From an uncultured SAR86 cluster bacterium (GTDB lineage: Bacteria > Pseudomonadota > Gammaproteobacteria > Magnimaribacterales > Magnimaribacteraceae), in the NCBI GenBank assembly GCA_902628375.1, contig CACOMS010000002.1:1-64000 (forward strand): DNA of 64,000 nucleotides, read 5' to 3'. The notes under the pieces are model-generated. The model saw only the letters and a program-made list of their open reading frames with translations. It ran no database searches and was not told where the DNA came from. Below, one piece after another: positions 57,382-64,000 of the stretch. The position numbers and the translations under genes are program-made. Positions within the stretch are counted from its first letter, which is position 1, and every line of letters begins with the position of its first letter.

Positions 57382-58508
57382 ATTTTGAATTATCAGAAGA
57401 GCAAAAAATGATTCAACAAAGCGTAGAGCGCTTTGTCCAAGAGAATTATGACCTCCCCACCAGGGTTAAGTTGTCTGGTGATGGAGTGGGCTTCAGTAAA
57501 GAATACTGGAATTCAATGGCAGAACTGGGCTGGTTAGGTCTTCCGTTTAGCGAAGACGACGGTGGTTTTGGAGGAAATCAGATAGATGTAATTGTAATCA
57601 TGGAGCAGTTTGGAAGGGGTTTAGTGCTAGAGCCTTATCTCTCAAGTGTTGTTATGGCGGGAGGAGCAATTAAAAGAGGAGGAAGTGATAAGCTTAAGCA
57701 AGAGTTTCTTTCTTCTCTTATAGAAGGCTCCAAGCAATTATCCTTTGGCTATGCAGAATTACAAAGTAGGTTCGATTTGGATGATGTTGCTACCACAGCA
57801 AAGAAAGAAGGAGACACCTATGTAATAAATGGGCAGAAGTCTATGGTTCTAAATGCAGAGTCAGCCGATGCAATAGTTGTATCTGTCAGAACAGATGGAG
57901 CTCAAGTAGATAAAAATGGAATTTCTCTTTTTCTAGTAGACGCAGATAGTAAGGGAGTTGAAATGGAAAGCTTTCCTACTGTGGACGGTCTAAGAGCTTC
58001 AGAGATATCTTTTGAGAATGTTGAGGTTGATTCCTCTAGACTCATTGGACCCATAAACGAAGGCTTCGGGATACTACAAGAAGCAACCAATGATGCAATA
58101 TTAGCATTATGCGCAGAAGCTGTTGGTGCCATGGAGGTTTTGTATAAAGATACAGTTGAATATACTCAACAACGAGAACAGTTTGATCATCCACTGTCTG
58201 ATTTTCAAGTTTTACAACACAGGATGGTGGATATGTTCATGGAATATGAACAATCTAAATCAATGTTATTGAGGGCTACATTAGAAACAGTCCAAGATCC
58301 TATTGCGGCCCAAAAGACCATACATGGTCTTAAATATTTAGTAGGTAAATCAGGCATTTTTGTAGGAGAAAATGCAGTGCAGTTGCATGGAGGTATGGGC
58401 GTAACAGAAGAGCTTAGGGTCGGTCATTATTTTAAAAGACTTATAGTTATTGATTCTATTCTTGGAAATACAGACTTCCATTTACATAAATTTACTAATT
58501 TTGATTAA
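57378..58508 (+). CDS. Acyl-CoA dehydrogenase, second subunit of a pair
   Basis: This 376-residue protein has the ACAD fold: NFELSEEQKMIQQSVERF start, LGWLGLPFSEDDGGFGG, and a C-terminal QLHGGMGVTEELRVGHYFKRL. The start is GTG at 57378 inside the end of the first gene. Such paired genes often form mixed alpha2beta2 enzymes acting on bulky acyl-CoA. Confidence 0.88.
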   Translation: MNFELSEEQKMIQQSVERFVQENYDLPTRVKLSGDGVGFSKEYWNSMAELGWLGLPFSEDDGGFGGNQIDVIVIMEQFGRGLVLEPYLSSVVMAGGAIKRGGSDKLKQEFLSSLIEGSKQLSFGYAELQSRFDLDDVATTAKKEGDTYVINGQKSMVLNAESADAIVVSVRTDGAQVDKNGISLFLVDADSKGVEMESFPTVDGLRASEISFENVEVDSSRLIGPINEGFGILQEATNDAILALCAEAVGAMEVLYKDTVEYTQQREQFDHPLSDFQVLQHRMVDMFMEYEQSKSMLLRATLETVQDPIAAQKTIHGLKYLVGKSGIFVGENAVQLHGGMGVTEELRVGHYFKRLIVIDSILGNTDFHLHKFTNFD

Positions 58509-59283
58509 TCAAACTGAGTTTTGGGCTAATACGCCATGGGGCGATGGAAAAGAGAAATATAGACTTGGTCTTAAGCCAATTTCTTTGCAAGAATGGTTTG
58601 AAGGACCTCCAGATGAAGAGCTTCTAAAGCACAAGACGAACCTCCTGCAGAATAACTATAAAGAGGTTGTTCAAACTGAAAAAGGTTCTGAGCAGGCCCA
58701 AGAAATTTTGGCTAATGTTTTGGGAGTGGAAAACTCTTACTATCCTGACTTTATTGCAGATTGCAGCTTAAAAGTTCAGGATGATCTTTGTTTGATAGAA
58801 TCAAACACTCCCCAAAAGTTATTGGCCGCCTCTGTGTGTTCTCCTAGTTATTGGAATTTGAAGGATAAAATAGGAAAATCTTTAAGAGATGTGCATAAAC
58901 CCGTCAAGACTCTGAATAAAAAAATTGGTGATCCAATAGAAAAATTTATTTCTAAGTCTCCAAAATTAAAACCTTTTGTTAGACAAAACTGGTTTATACA
59001 TCAAGACACCATTAGGCTTCATTTAAAAGAAGAAAAGATTTCTAATTTGAACCCAGAAGATTGGTTCATAAGATCAGAAAGAGAAACCATATGTAAAATT
59101 CATGAAGAATATTCTCTTTTTTCAATTAACGTCAAGTTTCAGCCTCTTAAGCTTGTTCATCAATACCCGTCTCAGAAGGATGCATTACTCAAAAGCATTA
59201 TCAGCCTTGATGAAGAAGAGACGAAGTATTTTGGCGGAGAAGAAAAAAGGACATTACTTGTAGAGTATTTAGAGAGAACTTAA
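58501..59283 (+). CDS. DUF3445 / heme-dependent oxidative N-demethylase-like protein
   Basis: The frame overlaps the preceding gene. A TTG at 58501 gives 260 residues beginning INQTEFWANTPWGDGKEKYRLGLKPISLQEW, the DUF3445 start (pattern 'p...G..rm.iGL.pl....W'). Later blocks NWFIHQDTIRLHL and WFIRSERETICKIHEEYSLFSINVKFQPL are also typical. Characterised relatives are heme-dependent oxidative N-demethylases acting on dimethylamine; the exact substrate here is unknown. No good ribosome site, so translation is probably coupled to the ACAD gene. Confidence 0.7.
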   Translation: MINQTEFWANTPWGDGKEKYRLGLKPISLQEWFEGPPDEELLKHKTNLLQNNYKEVVQTEKGSEQAQEILANVLGVENSYYPDFIADCSLKVQDDLCLIESNTPQKLLAASVCSPSYWNLKDKIGKSLRDVHKPVKTLNKKIGDPIEKFISKSPKLKPFVRQNWFIHQDTIRLHLKEEKISNLNPEDWFIRSERETICKIHEEYSLFSINVKFQPLKLVHQYPSQKDALLKSIISLDEEETKYFGGEEKRTLLVEYLERT

Positions 59284-59288
59284 TAAAA

Positions 59289-60677
59289 ATGAAGAATAGT
59301 AAAAAGATAGTAGTTAGTATTTTATTTCTAATATTGATGAGCTGTGGAGGTGGTGGTAGCTCTGATGGGGATACAAATTCAATTCCTTCTGTTCCAAATC
59401 AAACAAATGACCCCTTCGTATGGGAAACAGTTAACCCAGAAGATGTAGGTCTTGATTCTGTAAAAATTCAATCAGCTTTAGATTATGCTCTTCAAGAAGG
59501 GGGATTAACTCAGTCTTTAGTTATTATAAAAGATGGGAAAATCGTAGGTCAGGCATATAGAGGGATGACCAGTAATGAAGCAAATGCTCTATCTGCAGGA
59601 TTAACTGATACACCTGCTCAGATTCTACTTGATTGGTACGGTACAAGAGATATGTCTAGTTTGGCAACGTCGTGGTCTACCGCAAAATCATTCACTAGTA
59701 TATTAATTGGTATAGCTATAGATCAGGGACTTATAGGTTCAATCAATGAGAGTGCTTCAAATTACCTAACTGAATGGCAAGGAGACAATAGAGAATTTAT
59801 AACAATTAGAAACCTCTTAGACATGAGATCTACACTCACACCCACATGCGGAGACAGAACAACCACTTCTCTGTATCCATGCCAAGCATGGGCTAGCAGT
59901 GGTGGAGCTTTAGTATATGCAGATGACCAGCTATCTGCTTGTATTCAGGCTCAAGTCGCTGATTCAGGTAGTCAGCCTTGGTACAACGGAGAATGGCAGC
60001 CCGGTAATTTTTATTACTCTAATTGCGACACACAGCTTTTAGGAGAGATCTTATTTAGAGCTACAGGCCAGGACCCATTTACATACGCTAGTACTCATTT
60101 ATTTTCTAAACTAAATATGAATGCTTTCTGGTGGAGGGACAATACGGAGGTTGGCCAGGCTAATGGCAATTACTTAACATATTGCTGTTTAGATGCTACA
60201 ACATCTGATTTCGCTAAATTCGGTCAAATGATCTTAAATGGAGGCGAACTAGGCGGACAGAGGATCGTATCTCAAAACTATATAGACATGATTAAAAATA
60301 TTACGATGGATTCAAATGTTGGAAATTTTAGTTATGGGCTTAAGTTTTGGACGATTAGCACCAGTAATGTTCTAAATTCTTCAGGAGAATCTACTGCATT
60401 TCCTCCAGCAAATACAATTTACTCTACCATTGGATTTGATGGTCAGTACATAGCTATAGATTTTGAGAATAATATGATTATTGCAAGAAATAGTTTTTAT
60501 CATCCAATAGAAAATATCAGCACTGATAGAAAGATGAAACTCACATATGGATTTTTAGAACAATCTAATTGGACTGCAACAGTCCCTGCTGGATTAGGTT
60601 CAAATTACAATTCACCTACTGGAAACACTTTTTCTATCCAACAACTTTTACTTAAGGTTAATGAGTCATTAAAATAA
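59289..60677 (+). CDS. Serine beta-lactamase-like lipoprotein (class C / esterase fold)
   Basis: This 462-residue protein has a lipoprotein signal (LILMSCGGGG, Cys19) followed by a flexible Gly/Ser tail, then a penicillin-binding-like hydrolase domain with nucleophile motif STAK (Ser130-Lys133) and YSN near 242. It probably acts in the periplasm as an esterase or peptidase rather than on antibiotics; no proof either way. It lies 5 bases after the DUF3445 gene. Confidence 0.85.
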   Translation: MKNSKKIVVSILFLILMSCGGGGSSDGDTNSIPSVPNQTNDPFVWETVNPEDVGLDSVKIQSALDYALQEGGLTQSLVIIKDGKIVGQAYRGMTSNEANALSAGLTDTPAQILLDWYGTRDMSSLATSWSTAKSFTSILIGIAIDQGLIGSINESASNYLTEWQGDNREFITIRNLLDMRSTLTPTCGDRTTTSLYPCQAWASSGGALVYADDQLSACIQAQVADSGSQPWYNGEWQPGNFYYSNCDTQLLGEILFRATGQDPFTYASTHLFSKLNMNAFWWRDNTEVGQANGNYLTYCCLDATTSDFAKFGQMILNGGELGGQRIVSQNYIDMIKNITMDSNVGNFSYGLKFWTISTSNVLNSSGESTAFPPANTIYSTIGFDGQYIAIDFENNMIIARNSFYHPIENISTDRKMKLTYGFLEQSNWTATVPAGLGSNYNSPTGNTFSIQQLLLKVNESLK

Positions 60678-60689
60678 TCACCTTATTCT

Positions 60690-61280
60690 ATGGCTAAAGA
60701 AGAACAAACCCCGGAACACCTTAGGTCTAATAGATCTAAGATCTCCCAGTGGATTGGGAGGACCGTATTAAAAAGTATGGGCTGGAAGGTAGCAGGTTCT
60801 ATACCTAATGAAAAAAGAATCTTAATTGTTGCAGCTCCTCATACTTCTAATTGGGACTTTGTAATTGGTATGGGTGCTCTTTTAGGATTAAATGCAAAGA
60901 TAAGGTGGATAGGCAAGCACACTTTATTTAAACCTGGAATTAGTTGGTTCTTCCGTTGGCTTGGAGGAATACCTGTAAATCGTAAAAATCCTGCTTCGTT
61001 TATTGAAGACATCAGTAACATGATAAAAAAAGATAGAGGCTTAATGATCGGAGTGGCACCAGAAGGAACCAGAAAAAAAATCAACAGATGGAAGACAGGG
61101 TTTTTGAGGATTGCTAAAACTACTCAATCAAAGATTCTATTCATATCAATAGATGCACCTTCAAAAACTATAAAGATAGCAAGTACTTTATTTACACCAA
61201 CAGAAGATAAAGAAAATGATCTTGAATTTGTAAAGAGCTACTTCAGAAATTTCAAAGGGATCAATCCTGAGCAGTCTTAA
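60690..61280 (+). CDS. PlsC-like acyltransferase, small
   Basis: This 196-residue protein has block I APHTSNWDF (HX4D intact, about residue 51) and VAPEGTRKK (block III), with block II IPVNRKN. It lacks a clear membrane anchor apart from a short hydrophobic WFFRWLGGIPV stretch. It is a second PlsC-family enzyme of the window and may acylate a special lipid. Its 3' end overlaps the convergent hydrolase by 4 bases. Confidence 0.82.
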   Translation: MAKEEQTPEHLRSNRSKISQWIGRTVLKSMGWKVAGSIPNEKRILIVAAPHTSNWDFVIGMGALLGLNAKIRWIGKHTLFKPGISWFFRWLGGIPVNRKNPASFIEDISNMIKKDRGLMIGVAPEGTRKKINRWKTGFLRIAKTTQSKILFISIDAPSKTIKIASTLFTPTEDKENDLEFVKSYFRNFKGINPEQS

Positions 61281-62257
61281 TCTTCAATTTTTATTAAGAA
61301 ATCTATAAGAGCATCTCCAACATCTGTTGGCTGCCTATAGGTAATGTCATGTGTACCTTCTTCAATTGTCACAAGCTTACAATGAGGTATACATTTGATT
61401 AACTGATTACTTCCATCATAGGGCACAACTCCGTCTTTAGTCCCCCAAATCGCCAATGAAGGAATATTTTTCTTCCCAAGAGAGGTGTACATTTCTCTAA
61501 CATCAAAAAGATTAAAATTTCTAACAGTGGATAACAGGGACTCAGTAAAACCTTTGAAAGCTAGCTGTTTATTAAAGTTATAAAGGAACTCCTCCTCGTT
61601 TATAGAGAGTGGATCATCACTATATGAGGTTTCTGACATCCTTCCTACTCCATATATCTTGTCACTAAACACATGCCAAAACCACTCTCCAATCAAAGGG
61701 TAAGTAGACCAGCTATTTATTCCAGATGCTGTAATTCTAAAACCAGCTGGAGCTAAGAAAGAAGTACTCTTTACCATCTTAGGATTATCGTTTGCAAAAT
61801 GGCCTATTATTGGCCCTCCCATGGAATAGCCCACAAGATGCACTGGACTATCAATATCTTGGCTTTCAATTAATTCCTTTAAAGTTTCAACATAAAGTCC
61901 TTTATCATAGTTAGTGAAAGGCCTTTCTGACCAACCCCTTCCAAAATGATCATATACAAGTAAATCAATTCCGTGAGATGTTAATTTTTTTATTAGGCCT
62001 TTCCAGACAAAACTAGGAGTAGAAAATCCGTGCACCATAACCATGACTTCTCTTGGTCGCGCAGTAGTTTCACTTTTATACCACCTATAATAAATATTTC
62101 CTCTTTTCACTTTAACCCAAGAGCCTTCAGAGGGAAGATCAGAGGCTTGAATCTTTTTTAATGGTAAAGTTTTTCGTAGATAGGGAATGCATATAATCAA
62201 AAGGACGAATAAGACAATAGTTGCTGAAGTCAATAGTATAATTTCCATAAGATTCAA
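61277..62257 (-). CDS. Alpha/beta hydrolase with N-terminal membrane anchor
   Basis: This 326-residue protein has a hydrophobic N-terminal helix (about 5-27) and a classic hydrolase core: MVMVHGFSTPSFVW, nucleophile elbow GYSMGGP, IWGTKDGVVPYDG (acid) and EEGTHDITY (His). It probably faces the periplasm. Substrate unknown. Confidence 0.82.
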   Translation of the reverse strand: MNLMEIILLTSATIVLFVLLIICIPYLRKTLPLKKIQASDLPSEGSWVKVKRGNIYYRWYKSETTARPREVMVMVHGFSTPSFVWKGLIKKLTSHGIDLLVYDHFGRGWSERPFTNYDKGLYVETLKELIESQDIDSPVHLVGYSMGGPIIGHFANDNPKMVKSTSFLAPAGFRITASGINSWSTYPLIGEWFWHVFSDKIYGVGRMSETSYSDDPLSINEEEFLYNFNKQLAFKGFTESLLSTVRNFNLFDVREMYTSLGKKNIPSLAIWGTKDGVVPYDGSNQLIKCIPHCKLVTIEEGTHDITYRQPTDVGDALIDFLIKIED

Positions 62258-62283
62258 TTGAAGAATACATCATTAGTAAAAAA

Positions 62284-63393
62284 ATGAAACATAACTTGCT
62301 AGGTATGAGCTTAGAAGAGCTAGAAGCATTCTTTATTTCTATAAAGGAAAAGTCTTTTAGGTCAAAGCAAGTTTTTCAGTGGATCCATCAGAAAGGTGAA
62401 TCTGACTTTCATAAGATGACAAATCTTTCTAAAGATCTTCAATCAAAATTATCTGAACTTTGTATGATTGAAGCACCTGAAATCCTTTATGAGAAAGATT
62501 CGGTTGACGGAACAAGAAAATGGGTTTTGAGTGTTGGCGATGGCGATTTAGTTGAAATGGTACTAATACCAGAAGGAAAGAGGGCAACTCTTTGTGTTTC
62601 ATCACAAGTAGGATGTGCTGTTGATTGCAGTTTTTGCGCAACAGGAAAGCAAGGATTTTCAAGAAATCTGAGCACTTCTGAAATTATCGGTCAGCTTTGG
62701 GTAGCAGAAAACTCTTTTGGATATCCTAGGGAACACTCGGACAAAAAGGTAACTAATATAGTGATGATGGGAATGGGTGAGCCGCTTTTAAATTTTGAAG
62801 CAGTCACTTCTGCAATGAAACTTATGATGCATGATAAAGCTTACGGTTTATCCAAAAGAAAAGTCACACTTAGTACATCAGGCCTTGTTCCTCTAATTGA
62901 TAAACTTTCAGAAGTTACTGATGCTGCACTTACTATATCTTTGCATGCTCCAAATGATCGGTTAAGAGATGAGCTGGTTCCAATTAATAAGAAATATCCC
63001 ATTGATGAGCTACTTGAGTCTGTAAAAAGATATGTGAGTAAATGTGGAGATAAAAGAAAAACGACTATTGAATATATCTTAATCAACCAGGTAAATGATT
63101 CTCTAGAGAATGCTGAAGAACTAAGTAATTTATTAAGAACATTGCCTTGTAAGATAAACCTTATACCTTTTAACCCTTTTCCAGGATCCTCTTATAAACG
63201 CCCTTCGAGCATGAGAGTGCAAACATTTAAGAAAAAACTTCAGAAAGAAGGGTATATAACGACTATAAGAACAACCAGAGGAGAGGACATAATGGCTGCT
63301 TGTGGCCAATTAGTTGGTAAAGTTAATGATAGAACTAGGCGTAAAGAACGATCAAAAAAGGACCCGGCACGAATACAAACAAAATCACTATAA
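62284..63393 (+). CDS. rlmN: Dual-specificity RNA methyltransferase RlmN
   Basis: This 369-residue radical SAM enzyme methylates C2 of A2503 in 23S rRNA and A37 of some tRNAs. The iron-sulfur ligands are Cys111, Cys115 and Cys118 (CAVDCSFC), MGMGEPLLN is the SAM-binding part, and the C-terminal ACGQL segment holds the second catalytic Cys. The C-terminal tail is Lys/Arg-rich. Confidence 0.96.
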   Translation: MKHNLLGMSLEELEAFFISIKEKSFRSKQVFQWIHQKGESDFHKMTNLSKDLQSKLSELCMIEAPEILYEKDSVDGTRKWVLSVGDGDLVEMVLIPEGKRATLCVSSQVGCAVDCSFCATGKQGFSRNLSTSEIIGQLWVAENSFGYPREHSDKKVTNIVMMGMGEPLLNFEAVTSAMKLMMHDKAYGLSKRKVTLSTSGLVPLIDKLSEVTDAALTISLHAPNDRLRDELVPINKKYPIDELLESVKRYVSKCGDKRKTTIEYILINQVNDSLENAEELSNLLRTLPCKINLIPFNPFPGSSYKRPSSMRVQTFKKKLQKEGYITTIRTTRGEDIMAACGQLVGKVNDRTRRKERSKKDPARIQTKSL

Positions 63394-64000
63394 ATGAAGT
63401 TAAAGATAGCTATAGTTGGTGCAGGAATATCAGGCCTTACTGCAGGAATTCTTCTAAAAAAACTGGGTCATGATGTATCCATCTTTGAAAAATCTAGTTC
63501 TATTTCTGAATATGGAGCAGGAATCAATTTATCAAGGAATGCCACAATATTATTAGAAAGGAGTGGCCTCCTAGAAGGATTAAAGGATATAAGCCAATAC
63601 CCTTCTAGATCAATAATAAGAAATTATAAAGGTTCAAAAGAGATAGCTTCAAAAGATCTGAAGGGTTTAATAACTTGCGATAGAAGAGAATTAGTAAAGT
63701 TTTTGTCTAATACTTTTATTGACCAAGAAGGAGATTTACATTTATCAAATGAAGTGTATGAAGTTAATGCATCAACTGGTGAATTGTCATTTAAAAACAA
63801 AAAAAAGGAAAAAGCAGATCTAGTATTGGCTTGTGATGGAATTAAGTCCCTAGCTAAAGTTAATAATTTTAAAGAAATTGAAGCTAAATTCTCAGGCTAT
63901 GTAGCTTGGCGAGGAATTGTAGACATAGAGAACCTGCCAAACCTAAAGAAGCTTAAAGATATTAATATTTATTATGGGCCAGGTGCCCATGTTGTCCATT
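63394..64000 (+). CDS. FAD-dependent monooxygenase, N-terminal part (cut by window end)
   Basis: The ATG directly follows the rlmN stop. About 202 residues are visible: IAIVGAGISGLTAGILLKKLGHDVSIFEKS for FAD binding, GAGINLSRNA, and DLVLACDGIKS corresponding to the DG motif of aromatic hydroxylases (salicylate hydroxylase/UbiH group). No stop before the window end. Confidence 0.82.
   Translation, partial: MKLKIAIVGAGISGLTAGILLKKLGHDVSIFEKSSSISEYGAGINLSRNATILLERSGLLEGLKDISQYPSRSIIRNYKGSKEIASKDLKGLITCDRRELVKFLSNTFIDQEGDLHLSNEVYEVNASTGELSFKNKKKEKADLVLACDGIKSLAKVNNFKEIEAKFSGYVAWRGIVDIENLPNLKKLKDINIYYGPGAHVVH

Overview
The window is a stretch of an AT-rich, compact bacterial chromosome that looks like a marine gammaproteobacterium of the SAR86 type. 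This is an inference from three things: the gammaproteobacterial order rpmH-rnpA-yidD-yidC-mnmE next to gyrB-recF-dnaN-dnaA, the gammaproteobacterial insert in GyrB, and a TonB-receptor and acyl-CoA-dehydrogenase rich accessory content in a streamlined genome. No rRNA or tRNA gene and no CRISPR array was seen.

Region 1 (1-28 kb) is conserved core. It holds the end of trkH, a lipid A-type acyltransferase, a single-chain glycyl-tRNA synthetase, gmhB and plsC on the + strand; gyrB, recF, dnaN and dnaA on the - strand; then rpmH, rnpA, yidD, yidC, mnmE, mnmG, rsmG, parA, parB, the eight-gene F1Fo ATP synthase operon, glmU and glmS on the + strand. Perfect DnaA boxes lie between dnaA and rpmH, and consensus boxes plus a very AT-rich stretch lie between mnmE and mnmG. 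Base skew changes sign sharply at the mnmE/mnmG gap.

Region 2 (28.9-37.45 kb) is the most unusual part. Single genes or small gene groups are separated by two related repeat families. Repeat A (four copies, about 205-235 bp) starts with a palindromic junction, contains a terminator-like hairpin, and ends in a sigma70-type promoter with an exact 17-bp spacer in every copy. In three of the four copies the promoter is placed so that transcription should begin at the start codon of the next gene (leaderless). Repeat B (three copies, about 75-95 bp) is in part a diverged reverse complement of the start of repeat A and lies at the other end of the cassettes. The cargo is MORN/YwqK-type lipoproteins, an HNH endonuclease with a C5 cytosine methyltransferase, small membrane proteins, a flavin amine oxidase and a PH-domain membrane protein. 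No recombinase is present in the window. This looks like an undescribed family of insulated, promoter-carrying gene cassettes.

Region 3 (37.4-48.2 kb) is accessory: an NTF2-like protein, a secreted haloalkane dehalogenase-like enzyme, a GFA-family zinc protein, an XRE regulator with three small membrane proteins, and a three-gene sugar island (glycosyltransferase, glucose-1-phosphate cytidylyltransferase, SDR epimerase). The island is bounded by a 201-bp direct repeat of the 3' end of a MerC-like gene. A FAD-linked oxidase, a secreted hydrolase and a purine permease follow.

Region 4 (48.3-64 kb) holds a TonB-dependent receptor, a purine-type phosphoribosyltransferase, small enzymes, a ceramidase-like membrane protein, pgi, two acyl-CoA dehydrogenases with a DUF3445 protein, a serine beta-lactamase-like lipoprotein, an acyltransferase, an alpha/beta hydrolase, rlmN, and the start of a FAD monooxygenase cut by the window end.
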